In this document: one piece after another, positions 40,150-49,653 of the stretch
How the letters are laid out: each line of letters opens with the position of its first letter
How positions within the stretch are numbered: the first letter of the stretch is position 1
NCBI RefSeq assembly: GCF_004521985.1
Contig: NZ_SBHZ01000002.1
Span: 1-64,000 of the forward strand
Direction of reading: 5' to 3'
DNA from: Ectopseudomonas khazarica
GTDB taxonomy: Bacteria > Pseudomonadota > Gammaproteobacteria > Pseudomonadales > Pseudomonadaceae
DNA length: 64,000 bases
Program-made: the position numbers and the translations under genes
The notes under the pieces: model-generated
Told to the model about the DNA's origin: nothing
Seen by the model: only the letters and a program-made list of their open reading frames with translations
Databases searched by the model: none

Positions 40150-41013
40150 ATGGATAGCCTACGTCGTCAGATCGAAAAACAGGTACACAGCCTCACCGGC
40201 GCCGCCCTGGGGGTGCTCGACCTCGACCAGCCACGCGGCGACGTCGGCCTGTTCGGCCCGCAGTCGATGGTCTGGGAGGTGCACGCCGACTTCACTTCGA
40301 TGATGGTCGGCGGCGTCTCCGCCCTGCTCCTGCAGATGCTGCACCCGCTGGCCCTGGCTGGCGTCTGGGACCACTCCACCTTCCGCCAGGACATGATCGG
40401 GCGCCTGCGCCGCACCAGCCTGTTCATTGCGGGCACCACCTACGGCGGCCGCCAGGATGCCGAGCAGCTGATCGAAAAGGTCCGCACCATTCACCTGCAA
40501 GTGGTCGGCAACGCGCCGGATGGCCGCCCCTATGCCGCCAGCGACCCGCAGCTGCTGACCTGGGTGCATGTCTCCGAGGTCAGTCAGTTTCTCGAGGGCT
40601 ATCTGCGCTACGTCGACCCGCAGCTGCCGCTGGCCGAGCAGGACCGTTACTACCGCGAAGTGGCATTGACCGCCGAACGCCTGGGGGCGCAGGACGTTCC
40701 CACGTCCCGCCAGGCGATCGCCGACTACCTCGAACGCATGCGCCCGCAACTGCTCTGCGATGAACGCACCCGGGAAGTGGTGCGGCTGCTGTACGCCGCC
40801 CCGGTACCCAGCATGCTCGCCAAGCCCTTCGGCAAGCTGATGATGCAGGCCGGCGTCGACCTGTTGCCGGACTGGGCCAGCGACCTGCTTGGCGAGCGAC
40901 AGCCCGACTGGCGCCGCCCGCTGATTCGCGCCAGCGTGAGGCGTACCGCCACGCTACTGCGCTGGGCGGTGAGCAACAGCGCGGCGCAACGTGCCCGACG
41001 GCGCCTGACGTAA
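40150..41013 (+). CDS. Oxygenase MpaB-family protein (DUF2236)
   Basis: A 287-residue mostly helical protein of the MpaB/rubber-oxygenase-like (DUF2236) family. Conserved features are MVGGVSALLLQMLHPLALAGV (with the family His), FIAGTTYGG and LLTWVHVSEVSQFLEGY (second His region). Fungal MpaB and latex-clearing proteins of this fold bind b-type haem; the bacterial stand-alone members have unknown substrates. No signal peptide is visible. The start may be the ATG at 40141 or 40150, and no clear ribosome site decides. Confidence 0.8.
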   Translation: MDSLRRQIEKQVHSLTGAALGVLDLDQPRGDVGLFGPQSMVWEVHADFTSMMVGGVSALLLQMLHPLALAGVWDHSTFRQDMIGRLRRTSLFIAGTTYGGRQDAEQLIEKVRTIHLQVVGNAPDGRPYAASDPQLLTWVHVSEVSQFLEGYLRYVDPQLPLAEQDRYYREVALTAERLGAQDVPTSRQAIADYLERMRPQLLCDERTREVVRLLYAAPVPSMLAKPFGKLMMQAGVDLLPDWASDLLGERQPDWRRPLIRASVRRTATLLRWAVSNSAAQRARRRLT

Positions 41014-41104
41014 CGCCCCTGAGCCGCAGCGGCACGACCCCGCGCGGAAGCCAGGCGGATTTCTTGCTAGACTGCCGCCCTTTCACCGTCCCGAGATGCC
41101 GCGC

Positions 41105-42121
41105 ATGTCCGCTCTTGACCAGGCGCTGCGCGCCGCCCTCGCCGCCCGCGAACACCTTCTGCCCGAACTGCACGCCCAGGGCACCAACTGTTACCGCCTG
41201 TTCCATGGCAGTCAGGAAGGGGCTCCGGGCCTGACCGTCGACCGCTACGGCCCACAGCTGCTGGTACAGAGCTTCCACCAGCCGTTGCCGACAGATGACC
41301 TGCAGCGCCTCGCCGACATCGTCGAGCGTCACCTGGGCCAGCCCCTGCTGCTGGTCTACAACGACCGCAGCAGAGGCAACTCGCGCATCGACCGCGACCC
41401 CACGCTGTTCCAGCCCACGGAGGCGGCGCTGGAAGATCTGCTCGGCCAGGAATGGGGGCTCAACTACCGGGTCCGCGGCCGTCACGCGGGGCAGGACCCA
41501 CTGCTGTTCCTCGACCTGCGCAACGCACGTGGCTGGATCAAGGCCAACAGCGCCGGCAAGTCCGTGCTCAACCTTTTCGCCTACACCTGCGGGGTCGGCC
41601 TGAGCGCGGCGGCCGGCGGCGCCCGGGACGTGACCAACCTCGACTTCGCCCAGGGCAACCTCGCCGTGGGCCGCGAGAACGGTGCCCTCAACCCCGGGCT
41701 GCCAGGCATGCAGTTCATCCAGTCCGACTACTTCCCGGCGATTCGCCAGTTCGCCGGCCTGCCGATCAGCAGTCGCCGCGGGCAAAAGCTGCCGAGCTAT
41801 CCGCGCCTGCAACCGCGCCAGTTCGACCTGGTGTTTCTCGACCCACCAGCCTGGGCCAAGAGCGCCTTCGGTACCGTCGACCTGCTGCGCGACTACCAGA
41901 GCCTGCTCAAGCCGGCGCTGCTGGCCACCGCAGACGGCGGCACCCTGGTGTGCTGCAACAACCTAGCGAAGGTGGAAATGGACGATTGGCGCCAGCAGGT
42001 GCTGCGCTGCGCCGAGAAACTCGGCCGCCCGGTGCGCGAGTGCCAGGTGATCGCACCCGCGGGCGATTTCCCCTCGCATGACGGCAAGCCACCGCTGAAA
42101 ACGCTGATCCTGCATCTCTGA
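41105..42121 (+). CDS. Class I SAM-dependent RNA methyltransferase, RlmI-like
   Basis: A 338-residue methyltransferase. The N-terminal part (HGSQEGAPGLTVDRYGPQLLVQ) resembles the PUA-adjacent region of RlmI/RlmK 23S rRNA m5C methyltransferases. The Rossmann domain has VLNLFAYTCGVGLSAAAGGA (SAM binding) and LDPPAWAKSAFG (catalytic DPP motif). It lacks a clear N-terminal PUA domain, so the target, probably rRNA, is uncertain. The ATG at 41105 (MSALDQALR) begins the conserved part. Confidence 0.85.
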   Translation: MSALDQALRAALAAREHLLPELHAQGTNCYRLFHGSQEGAPGLTVDRYGPQLLVQSFHQPLPTDDLQRLADIVERHLGQPLLLVYNDRSRGNSRIDRDPTLFQPTEAALEDLLGQEWGLNYRVRGRHAGQDPLLFLDLRNARGWIKANSAGKSVLNLFAYTCGVGLSAAAGGARDVTNLDFAQGNLAVGRENGALNPGLPGMQFIQSDYFPAIRQFAGLPISSRRGQKLPSYPRLQPRQFDLVFLDPPAWAKSAFGTVDLLRDYQSLLKPALLATADGGTLVCCNNLAKVEMDDWRQQVLRCAEKLGRPVRECQVIAPAGDFPSHDGKPPLKTLILHL

Positions 42122-42209
42122 TCGCCGAGCGGGACGCAAGCACGACCGGAACTGAACCGCCGTGCCATACTCCAAGTCGTCTCCCCGTCTGGATAGATGT
42201 CGCCAAGCC

Positions 42210-45098
42210 ATGCCCAAAGGACTGAAGCGCGCGCTGAGCGCACTCGTGATCACCGTATTCCTCTACAGCCTGATCGGTTTCCTGATCGTGCCGGGCATCG
42301 CCCTGCGCGTCGTCAACCAGCAATTGGCCAACTATGCCAGCGTGCCCGCCACGCTGGAGCGCGTGCAGCTCAACCCGTTCAGCCTCGAACTCAGCCTCTG
42401 GGGACTGCGTATCGGCGACAGCGGCGAGGAACAGCTGAGCTTCCGGCGCCTTTACGCCAACCTGCAGAGTGACAGCCTGTGGACGGGGGCGCTGCACCTG
42501 AGCGAGGTGCAGCTCGATGGTGCGCGCACCGAGGTCCTGTTCGCGAAGGACGGCACACTGAACCTGACCCAACTGTTCAAGCTGCCGGCAAGCGAGCCGC
42601 AGCCGGAGTCCGCCAGCAGCGAACCGTTCCCGCTGCGCATCGACGGCATCCGCCTGCGCGAGAATGCTCTGCGCTTCCAGGACCTGCGCCCCAGCGAACC
42701 AGTGGAGTTCGCCTACGACAAGCTCGACCTCGAGCTGCACAACCTCAGCACGCTGGCCGGTGACAACGCGCAGATGACGCTCGCCGCGAGCGGCCCGAAC
42801 GGGGCGCAGATCGACTGGCGCGGGCAGATCAGCCTGACGCCGATCACTTCCAGCGGCAGCCTGAGCGTCAGCGACGGCCACCTGAGCACCTTCTGGCCCT
42901 ACGTCCGTGACGCCGTGCCGCTGGTGCTCAAGGACGGCCAGGTCGATGTCAGTGCTGACTACCACCTCGACCTCTCCGACGGCACCGCGTTGCAGCTGAG
43001 CAAGCTCAAGCTGCAGCTGGCCCCTTTCGCCATCGACGACCCCGCCGGCAAACCGCTGGTCAGGCTGCAGCGCCTGGACGTCGACGACAGCACGCTGGAC
43101 CTGGCCAAGCAGCAGGTGGTGATCGGCCAGGTGCGCAGCCAGGGCCTGGAAGCCTGGGCGGCGCGCGAAGCCGACGGCCAACTGGACTGGCAGAAGCTGT
43201 TCGCCAAACCGGCATCCGCGCAACCAGCAGCCGCCGGACAGGCGGAGCCCGAGGGCAGCGACGAGAGCAAGCCCTGGCAGGTGCTGCTGCAGGATGTGCA
43301 ACTGCGTGACTACAAGGCTCATCTGGCGGATCGCGTTCCCGAGCAGGACGTCGCCGTCGAGGTCGGGCCGCTGAACCTCGACCTGAAGAACTTCGACAGC
43401 CTGGGCGACAAGCCCTTCGACCTCCGCCTCGATACCAGCCTGGGCAAGCAAGGCAAGCTGCAGGCGTCGGGTGATGTGCAACTGAGCCCCACCAGCGCTC
43501 GCCTCAAGGTCACCACTGAAGACATCGACCTGCGCCTCGCCCAAGCCTACCTGAGCCCCTTCATCCGCCTGGAACTGCGCAGCGGGATGCTCGGCAGCGA
43601 CCTCGACGTGCAGCTCAAGAGCACCGAGCCGCTGGCCCTCAGCGTGACCGGCAACGCCAGGATCGACCAGCTGCACACCCTCGACACCCTGCGCGAGCGC
43701 GACTTCGTGCGCTGGAAGCAGGTGCGGGTCAATGGCCTCGACTATCGTCATGGCGAAAGCCTGGCCATCGAGCGGGTCGAACTGGACCAGCCCTACGCGC
43801 GCTTCGTGATCAACGAGAACCTGAGCACCAACGTCAGTGAGCTGATCGTGCCGCAACCGGCGGCGGCCGGGGACAAGGTCGAGGATGGCAAGCCACTGGC
43901 GATCCATATCGGTGGCGTGGCCATCAACGACGGCTCGGCCAACTTCGCCGACTTCAGCCTGACCCCGAGCTTCGCCACCGCCATCCAGCAGATGAATGGC
44001 CACATCGGCGTGCTCGACAACCAGAAACCGCAGGCCGCCAACGTCGACATCAAGGGCAAGGTCGATCGCTACGCGCCGATGAGCATCAAGGGCAAGCTGA
44101 CGCCGTTCGATCCACTCAACAGCCTGGATATCGCCACCAGCTTCAAGAACGTCGAGCTGACCACCATCACCCCCTACTCCGGCAAGTTCGCCGGTTATCG
44201 CATCCGCAAGGGCCGCCTCAACCTCGACCTGCACTACCGCATCGAGCAGGGCCAGCTCAATGCCGAGAACAAGGTGCTGGTGGAAAACCTGCAGCTGGGC
44301 GAAAAGGTCGACAGCCCGGATGCCGTGGACCTGCCGATTCGCCTGGCAGTCGCGCTGCTCAAGGACACCCAGGGCCGCATCGCCATCGAGCTGCCGGTCC
44401 AGGGCGACCTCAACAACCCGCAGTTCAGCGTCATGCCCATCGTCTGGCAGACCCTGCGCAACCTGGTGCTGCGCGCCGCCCAGGCGCCGTTCAAGTTCGT
44501 TGCCGGGCTGGTCAGTGGCGGCGGCGATACCGACCTGAGCACGGTGCCCTTCGACGCCGGCTCCGCCGACCTCGACGCGGACGCCCGCCAGGCACTGGAT
44601 ACCCTCGCCAAGGCCCTGCAGGAACGTCCAGCACTGCGCCTGGAAGTCGAAGGCCAGAGCGCGGCGAAAGCGGATGGCCCGCTCCTGGCCGAGCAGCGCC
44701 TGCAACGCGAATTCCAGGACACCTGGTACAAGGTGCTGCAACGCCGCGGTGACAAGGTCCCGGCGAGTGCCGATGAGCTCGAGGTGGGCGAGGACGAACA
44801 GGCGGCGCTGCTCGAAGGCATCTACCGCACCCGCCTGAAACAGCAGCCACCCGCCGAGTGGGCCGAGCTGGATGCGCAACAACGCACCCAGAACATGCGC
44901 CAGGCCGTGCTGGACTCCTGGGCCCAGAGCAAGCTGCTGCTGCGCCAGCTGGCGCAGCAACGGGCAGCGGCGATCAAGGCCTATCTGGTCGAGCAAGGGA
45001 AGCTGGACGACGAACGGGTCTACCTGATCGATGTCAATCTGGGAGAACCCGAGTCCAATGGACGTGTACTGACGCCCCTGCACCTGGATAGCGCATGA
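42210..45098 (+). CDS. DUF748 large envelope protein (AsmA-like)
   Basis: A 962-residue protein with one N-terminal membrane helix (about 10-32) and a long repetitive beta-rich periplasmic body of the DUF748 type, related to the AsmA superfamily of proposed lipid-transfer proteins. Near the C-terminus VPFDAGSADLDADARQALD and the following lines resemble an OmpA-like peptidoglycan-binding segment, incomplete at its conserved Arg. I chose the ATG at 42210 (MPKGLKRAL). Its stop overlaps the next gene, so they are probably co-expressed. Confidence 0.82.
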   Translation: MPKGLKRALSALVITVFLYSLIGFLIVPGIALRVVNQQLANYASVPATLERVQLNPFSLELSLWGLRIGDSGEEQLSFRRLYANLQSDSLWTGALHLSEVQLDGARTEVLFAKDGTLNLTQLFKLPASEPQPESASSEPFPLRIDGIRLRENALRFQDLRPSEPVEFAYDKLDLELHNLSTLAGDNAQMTLAASGPNGAQIDWRGQISLTPITSSGSLSVSDGHLSTFWPYVRDAVPLVLKDGQVDVSADYHLDLSDGTALQLSKLKLQLAPFAIDDPAGKPLVRLQRLDVDDSTLDLAKQQVVIGQVRSQGLEAWAAREADGQLDWQKLFAKPASAQPAAAGQAEPEGSDESKPWQVLLQDVQLRDYKAHLADRVPEQDVAVEVGPLNLDLKNFDSLGDKPFDLRLDTSLGKQGKLQASGDVQLSPTSARLKVTTEDIDLRLAQAYLSPFIRLELRSGMLGSDLDVQLKSTEPLALSVTGNARIDQLHTLDTLRERDFVRWKQVRVNGLDYRHGESLAIERVELDQPYARFVINENLSTNVSELIVPQPAAAGDKVEDGKPLAIHIGGVAINDGSANFADFSLTPSFATAIQQMNGHIGVLDNQKPQAANVDIKGKVDRYAPMSIKGKLTPFDPLNSLDIATSFKNVELTTITPYSGKFAGYRIRKGRLNLDLHYRIEQGQLNAENKVLVENLQLGEKVDSPDAVDLPIRLAVALLKDTQGRIAIELPVQGDLNNPQFSVMPIVWQTLRNLVLRAAQAPFKFVAGLVSGGGDTDLSTVPFDAGSADLDADARQALDTLAKALQERPALRLEVEGQSAAKADGPLLAEQRLQREFQDTWYKVLQRRGDKVPASADELEVGEDEQAALLEGIYRTRLKQQPPAEWAELDAQQRTQNMRQAVLDSWAQSKLLLRQLAQQRAAAIKAYLVEQGKLDDERVYLIDVNLGEPESNGRVLTPLHLDSA

Positions 45099-45400
45099 TG
45101 AAACACCCTCGACTGCTGGTACTGGCAACGCTGCTGGCGAGCATCGGCAGCCCTCTCGTGCATGCGGAAACGATGCGCTGCGGCAGCCAGCTGGTCAGCC
45201 TGGGAGATCGCGCCTTCGAAGTGGAGCGCAAGTGCGGGACGCCGGTGTACCGTGACCCCATAGGCTATACGCTGGGCAGCTACGACAGGCGCGAGTACCG
45301 GATCGAGGAGTGGGTGTATGGCCCTACCAACGGCATGCTCAGCATCCTGCGTTTCGAGGGCAACCGCCTGGTGGAAATCGAACGCCGCCGAGAGCACTGA
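45095..45400 (+). CDS. DUF2845 secreted protein, copy 1
   Basis: A 101-residue protein with a signal peptide (1-24, cut after VHA) and a DUF2845 domain with two conserved cysteines (MRCGSQLV and ERKCGTPV) and the closing EEWVYGPTNGMLSILRFEG. Function unknown; the cysteines probably form a disulfide. It overlaps the DUF748 stop (ATGA) and is followed after 13 bases by a paralogue. Confidence 0.82.
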   Translation: MMKHPRLLVLATLLASIGSPLVHAETMRCGSQLVSLGDRAFEVERKCGTPVYRDPIGYTLGSYDRREYRIEEWVYGPTNGMLSILRFEGNRLVEIERRREH

Positions 45401-45413
45401 CAAGGAGTTCACC

Positions 45414-45716
45414 GTGCCCAAGCGCAACCATCTGCTCTGGCTACTGCTGCTGCCCGTCCTGGCGCAGGCGTCTTCCACCTACCGCTGCGGTAGCGCGCTG
45501 GTGAGCAAGGATGCGCCGACCAGCGAGGTCCAGCACAAGTGCGGCGAGCCCGTCAGCCGGGACTTTCTCGGCTACAAGGAAGTCACCGATGCCTACGGCT
45601 TTCGCAACGAGGTGAACGTGGAAGAGTGGATCTACGGCCCCAGGAACGGCATGTACCACTTCCTGCGTTTCGAGGGCGGTCGCCTGACCGATATCCGCAG
45701 CAAGCGCGGAGGTTGA
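45414..45716 (+). CDS. DUF2845 secreted protein, copy 2 (GTG start)
   Basis: A 100-residue paralogue of the preceding gene: signal peptide, then YRCGSALVS, QHKCGEPVS and EEWIYGPRNGMYHFLRFEG. The start is a GTG at 45414, six bases after a strong AAGGAG; no ATG in frame gives a signal peptide. Tandem duplication is evident, although the middle loops differ. A terminator follows. Confidence 0.82.
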   Translation: MPKRNHLLWLLLLPVLAQASSTYRCGSALVSKDAPTSEVQHKCGEPVSRDFLGYKEVTDAYGFRNEVNVEEWIYGPRNGMYHFLRFEGGRLTDIRSKRGG

Positions 45717-45758
45717 TGCCGCCTCGCCACCGGGCGAGCTGGTGAATCCCGGATACGG

Positions 45759-45791
45759 AAAGGCCCCGCCAGATTCACCGGCGAGGCCTTT
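45759..45791. terminator. Bidirectional terminator between DUF2845 and csbD-like genes
   Basis: AAAGGCCCCGCC and GGCGAGGCCTTT pair, apart from one mismatched position, across a nine-base loop. It serves the plus-strand DUF2845 genes and the minus-strand BON-CsbD genes. Confidence 0.8.
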
Positions 45792-45851
45792 CGACATCCG
45801 TGCCCATCGCTATCCGTGCGACCCGGCATCCTTGCCCACGGCTATCCCTGC

Positions 45852-46049
45852 CTAGAGCTTGTCGCTGAAATCGCGCAGCTCCTGCTGGGCCTTTTCCTTG
45901 GTCCAGCCGTAACGCTCCTGCAGCTTGCCGGCCAGGTATTCGCTGTGGCCCTCGGCGACGTCCACGTCGTCATCGGTCAGGTTGCCCCAACGCTCCTTGA
46001 TGCGACCGTTGAGCTGCTTCCATTTGCCTTTGATGATGTCGCTATTCAT
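45852..46049 (-). CDS. CsbD family stress protein
   Basis: A 65-residue hydrophilic CsbD-like protein: [28 protein letters not shown] and a C-terminal [20 protein letters not shown] helix. CsbD proteins accumulate in general, osmotic or envelope stress in many bacteria; the mechanism is unknown. I chose the ATG at 46049 with a GGGAG site. It lies 56 bases downstream of the BON-domain gene on the same strand. Confidence 0.88.
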   Translation of the reverse strand: MNSDIIKGKWKQLNGRIKERWGNLTDDDVDVAEGHSEYLAGKLQERYGWTKEKAQQELRDFSDKL

Positions 46050-46105
46050 GGTGGTTCTCCCAGAACTCAAGAGGGGGCCGGGTGTGGACCCGGCCGGCTC
46101 GGGTA

Positions 46106-46456
46106 TCAGTCGGCGGTCTTCAGGGCATCGGCGGACACATCACGCACACCCTCGATTTCCTTGGTCTTGGCGATGGCCAGATCACGTTCGGCATCGGTGG
46201 CCACTACACCGGAAAGGGAAACCACGCCCTGGTTGGTCTCGACCTTGATGTCCAGCGCGCTCAGGTCCTTGTCGGCGACGAAGGTGGATTTGACCTTGCT
46301 GGTGATCCAGGTGTCGGATACCGCCTGCTCGGCTTTGTCCACGGTGTCGTTGGCCGCCAGCATGGTCGGCTGAGCGAAGGCTGCCGAGGCGAGCGGCAGG
46401 CTCAGCGCAGCGGCGGTCAGGGTGGCGGCGGCAAAACGGGTGATTGGCTGTTTCAT
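46106..46456 (-). CDS. BON-domain periplasmic protein
   Basis: A 116-residue protein with a signal peptide (1-29, cut after AFA) and one BON domain (about 45-112: [39 protein letters not shown]), as in OsmY. BON domains are thought to bind membranes or phospholipids under osmotic and envelope stress. The ATG at 46456 follows AGGAG. It is first in a two-gene unit with the CsbD gene and lies behind a candidate sigma54 promoter. Confidence 0.88.
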   Translation of the reverse strand: MKQPITRFAAATLTAAALSLPLASAAFAQPTMLAANDTVDKAEQAVSDTWITSKVKSTFVADKDLSALDIKVETNQGVVSLSGVVATDAERDLAIAKTKEIEGVRDVSADALKTAD

Positions 46457-46523
46457 GGTTGACTCCTGTACATTCCAGACAATCTGCAAACCAACTCCTG
46501 GCTGCAGGTTCACCAGTACTATC

Positions 46524-46538
46524 GCAAGCGCTGTGCCA
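46524..46538 (-). promoter_or_regulatory. Candidate sigma54 promoter of the BON-csbD unit
   Basis: On the minus strand TGGCAC, five bases (AGCGC) and TTGC match the -24/-12 consensus exactly in hexamer, spacing and GG/GC positions. The start would be about 12 bases downstream, giving a leader of about 55 bases before the BON ATG. No activator site is recognised. Confidence 0.6.
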
Positions 46539-46828
46539 GCTTTTCAGAAAACAAAAAATCCTTTAATAACAACAAGTTAATTAAACCTGTCGATACGACG
46601 CGAATTGCATTTCGCCGAGTCCGGAAAAAACCCTCGGGCAATTTGCATGATCTCTGGCAAGGCAAAGGCGAACACGCACACAGCCACGCAGCCGACCCGC
46701 GTAACGCTGGTACAGGCTGCCGGCGAGGCCCGCTAAAAGCCCGGACGCCAGGCGCAGGAAATTGCCGGGAGCGCTTGCTGCAGTCGCCTGGCGACGGCCC
46801 ACCGGGCTGTCGCGAGGAATCGCAGGCA
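46539..46828. other. Gene-free region upstream of the BON gene
   Basis: About 290 bases between the sigma54 candidate and the pnp terminator. The part at 46545-46600 is A/T-rich and could hold an activator or IHF site; the rest is GC-rich. Small open frames exist on both strands but lack ribosome sites and protein-like composition, so I do not call them. Confidence 0.4.
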
Positions 46829-46858
46829 ATAAAAAAGGGCCCCCGCAGGAGCCCTTCT
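46829..46858 (-). terminator. Rho-independent terminator of pnp
   Basis: On the minus strand a GGGCTCC/GGGGCCC-type stem is followed by six T residues (plus-strand A-run at 46830-46836). It lies 22 bases past the pnp stop and ends the rimP-pnp transcription unit. Confidence 0.85.
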
Positions 46859-46880
46859 GTTCAAGCCAGCGAAGGATCGC

Positions 46881-48989
46881 TTAGACGCCGGAGGCCTCGG
46901 CGGCCGCTACGTCCTTGATCGACAGCTTGATACGGCCGCGGTTGTCCACGTCCAGAACCAGTACCTTCACTTCCTGGCCTTCCTTCAGTACGTCGGTGAC
47001 CTTCTCCACGCGCTGATCGCTCAGCATGGAAATGTGCACCAGACCGTCCTTGCCCGGCAGGATGTTGACGAAGGCGCCGAAGTCGACGATGCGCTCGACC
47101 TTGCCGACGTAGATCTTGCCGATCTCGGCTTCCGCGGTGATGGCCAGAACGCGCTGCTTGGCAGCCTCGGCCGCTTCCTTGGTTTCGCCGAAGATCTTGA
47201 TCGAGCCGTCGTCTTCGATGTCGATCGAAGCCTTGGTCTCTTCGCAGATACCACGGATGGTGGCGCCACCCTTGCCGATCACGTCGCGGATCTTGTCCTG
47301 GTCGATCTTCATCGCCAGCATGGTCGGGGCGTTGGCCGACAGCTCGGTACGCGACTGGGCGATGACCTGGTTCATCTGGCCGAGGATGTTCAGACGGGCT
47401 TCCAGCGCCTGCTCCAGCGCCTGCTCCATGATCTCTTCGGTGATGCCCTGGATCTTGATGTCCATCTGCAGCGCGGTGACGCCCTTGGCGGTACCGGCTA
47501 CCTTGAAGTCCATGTCGCCCAGGTGGTCTTCGTCACCGAGGATGTCGGTCAGAACGGCGAACTTCTCGCCTTCCAGTACCAGACCCATGGCGATACCGGC
47601 AACCGGCGCCTTCATCGGCACACCGGCGTCCATCAGCGCCAGGGAAGCGCCGCAGACCGAAGCCATGGAGGACGAACCGTTGGACTCGGTGATTTCCGAT
47701 ACCACACGGATGGTGTACGGGAACTCGTCGTCCTTCGGCAGCATGGCAGCGACGCCACGACGGGCCAGGCGGCCGTGACCGATTTCGCGGCGGCCAGCGC
47801 CACCCATGCGACCACACTCACCGACCGAGAACGGCGGGAAGTTGTAGTGCAGCATGAAGGGGTCTTTCTTCTCGCCTTCCAGGGTATCCAGCAGCTGTGC
47901 GTCGCGGGCGGTGCCCAGGGTGGCGACGACCAGCGCCTGAGTTTCACCACGGGTGAACAGCGCCGAACCGTGGGTCTTGTCCAGCACGCCGACTTCGATC
48001 TTCAGCGGACGCACGGTGCGGGTGTCGCGACCGTCGATACGCGGCTTGCCATCGACGATGTTCTGGCGAACGGTGCGGTATTCGATCTCGCCGAAAGCGG
48101 CTTTGACTTCGTCAGCCGGGAACTGACCTTCGCCTTCGCCGGCCAGGGCCGCGACGACTTCATCACGCAGCTCGCCCAGACGGTTGTAGCGGTCCTGCTT
48201 GATGGTGATGGTGTAGGCCTGGCTGATGGCGGCGCCGAACTGGCTGCGGATGGCGTCCAGCAGCGGAGTGTTGGCGGCCGGAGCCTGCCAGTTCCAGGTC
48301 GGCTTGCCAGCTTCGGCAGCGAATTCCTTGACGGCCTGGATCACGGCCTGGAATTCCTGGTGGGCGAACAGTACGGCACCGAGCATCTGGTCTTCGGTCA
48401 GCTCCTGGGCTTCCGACTCGACCATCAGTACGGCGGTTTCGGTACCGGCCACGACCATGTCCAGGCTGGACGCCTTGAGCTGCTCGTAGTTGGGGTTCAG
48501 CAGGTAGCCGGTATCCGGGTGGAAGGCTACGCGCGCGGCACCGATCGGGCCGTTGAACGGAATGCCGGAAACGGCCAGGGCAGCGGAGGTACCGATCATG
48601 GCGGCAACGTCCGGATCGGTCTTCTTGCTGGTGGAAACGACGGTGCAGACGACCTGCACTTCGTTCATGAAGCCTTCGGGGAACAGCGGACGGATCGGAC
48701 GGTCGATCAGGCGCGAGGTCAGGGTTTCCTTCTCGCTCGGACGGCCTTCACGCTTGAAGAAGCCGCCAGGAATCTTGCCGGCTGCGTAGGTCTTCTCCTG
48801 GTAGTGCACGGACAGCGGGAAGAAGCCTTTGCTCGGGTCGGCGCTCTTGGCACCCACGACGGTCACCAGCACGGTCACGTCGTTGTCGACGGTCACCAGC
48901 ACGGCACCGCTGGCTTGACGGGCAATACGGCCAGTCTCGAGGGTTACGGTCGACTGACCGAACTTGAATTGCTTGATTACCGGGTTCAC
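46881..48989 (-). CDS. pnp: Polynucleotide phosphorylase (GTG start)
   Basis: A 702-residue 3'-5' exoribonuclease and degradosome partner that phosphorolyses RNA. It has two RNase PH domains (second with [19 protein letters not shown] and [19 protein letters not shown]), a KH domain ([15 protein letters not shown]) and an S1 domain ([18 protein letters not shown]) at the C-terminus. The start is a GTG at 48989 ([10 protein letters not shown]), 7 bases after AAGGAA. It follows rpsO across a large palindrome where RNase III processing occurs in E. coli. Confidence 0.96.
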   Translation of the reverse strand: MNPVIKQFKFGQSTVTLETGRIARQASGAVLVTVDNDVTVLVTVVGAKSADPSKGFFPLSVHYQEKTYAAGKIPGGFFKREGRPSEKETLTSRLIDRPIRPLFPEGFMNEVQVVCTVVSTSKKTDPDVAAMIGTSAALAVSGIPFNGPIGAARVAFHPDTGYLLNPNYEQLKASSLDMVVAGTETAVLMVESEAQELTEDQMLGAVLFAHQEFQAVIQAVKEFAAEAGKPTWNWQAPAANTPLLDAIRSQFGAAISQAYTITIKQDRYNRLGELRDEVVAALAGEGEGQFPADEVKAAFGEIEYRTVRQNIVDGKPRIDGRDTRTVRPLKIEVGVLDKTHGSALFTRGETQALVVATLGTARDAQLLDTLEGEKKDPFMLHYNFPPFSVGECGRMGGAGRREIGHGRLARRGVAAMLPKDDEFPYTIRVVSEITESNGSSSMASVCGASLALMDAGVPMKAPVAGIAMGLVLEGEKFAVLTDILGDEDHLGDMDFKVAGTAKGVTALQMDIKIQGITEEIMEQALEQALEARLNILGQMNQVIAQSRTELSANAPTMLAMKIDQDKIRDVIGKGGATIRGICEETKASIDIEDDGSIKIFGETKEAAEAAKQRVLAITAEAEIGKIYVGKVERIVDFGAFVNILPGKDGLVHISMLSDQRVEKVTDVLKEGQEVKVLVLDVDNRGRIKLSIKDVAAAEASGV

Positions 48990-49072
48990 GGTGTTTTCCT
49001 TCTCTCTGTTGCCTTGGGGGAAATCTGAAAGCGGCACGGGAGTCGGACCCGATGCATCCTTCGAAAAGCCAA

Positions 49073-49138
49073 AAGCTGGAAGCCCGGAGCCGCAGGTCGG
49101 GGATCATGCCCCGACTTGCCGCTCCGAACTCCCAGCTT
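49073..49138. repeat. Large imperfect palindrome between rpsO and pnp
   Basis: Two 30-base arms (49073-49102 and 49109-49138) around ATCATG pair at 26 of 30 positions, counting one G-T. It could be the RNase III site through which pnp autoregulates, the rpsO terminator/attenuator, or a REP-like element. Its AAGCTGGAAGC-type sequence resembles the element at 50977-51088 between rbfA and infB. Confidence 0.75.
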
Positions 49139-49161
49139 CCAACTTGTGCAGCTCGCGTCTA

Positions 49162-49431
49162 TTAACGACGCAGGCCCAGGCGACCGATCAGGGCGCTGTA
49201 ACGACTGGTGTCTTTACCCTTCAGGTAGTCCAGCAGCTTACGACGCTGGTTGACCATACGGATCAGACCACGACGGCTGTGGTGATCCTTGCCGTTGGCC
49301 TTGAAGTGACCTTGCAGCTTGTTGATGTTGGCGGTCAGCAGGGCTACCTGCACTTCCGGGCTACCGGTATCGCCTTCAGCTTGCTTGTAGTCGTTAACGA
49401 TCTGGGCTTTTTCTTCAACGCTGAGTGCCAT
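49162..49431 (-). CDS. rpsO: 30S ribosomal protein S15
   Basis: The 89-residue S15, binding the central domain of 16S rRNA early in 30S assembly. It contains [23 protein letters not shown] and [20 protein letters not shown]. Length and sequence are standard. It is followed by a hairpin and pnp, the classical rpsO-pnp arrangement. The 222-base gap upstream to truB presumably contains its own promoter, but no clear hexamers stand out. Confidence 0.98.
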   Translation of the reverse strand: MALSVEEKAQIVNDYKQAEGDTGSPEVQVALLTANINKLQGHFKANGKDHHSRRGLIRMVNQRRKLLDYLKGKDTSRYSALIGRLGLRR

Positions 49432-49653
49432 GTTGGCTTCCTCTCATCTGGAAACTGCCGAAGCAGTCTCAATAGGCCGGGAATCGCTCCCCGTGTTTTA
49501 AAAAGAGGTATGACCGTGCCTACTGACAGCCACCCTCGTAGTACCGGATGACAGCTTCGCCATCACCCCGGCTTCGACCTCGCGGCCGAACCATTCGGTG
49601 CCATGCACCGCTATATCTCAGCCCGGCCCCTGAGGCCCGAGCCTGCACCCGTG

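Noticed and set aside
46581..46829. An 82-codon minus-strand frame in the same gap.
   Set aside because: No ribosome site and no recognisable domain; it ends within the A/T-rich promoter region of the BON gene.
46643..46918. A 91-codon plus-strand frame between the BON gene and pnp.
   Set aside because: It runs through the pnp terminator into the pnp 3' end antisense, has no ribosome site, and its composition is Arg/Pro/Gly-rich, typical of spurious frames.
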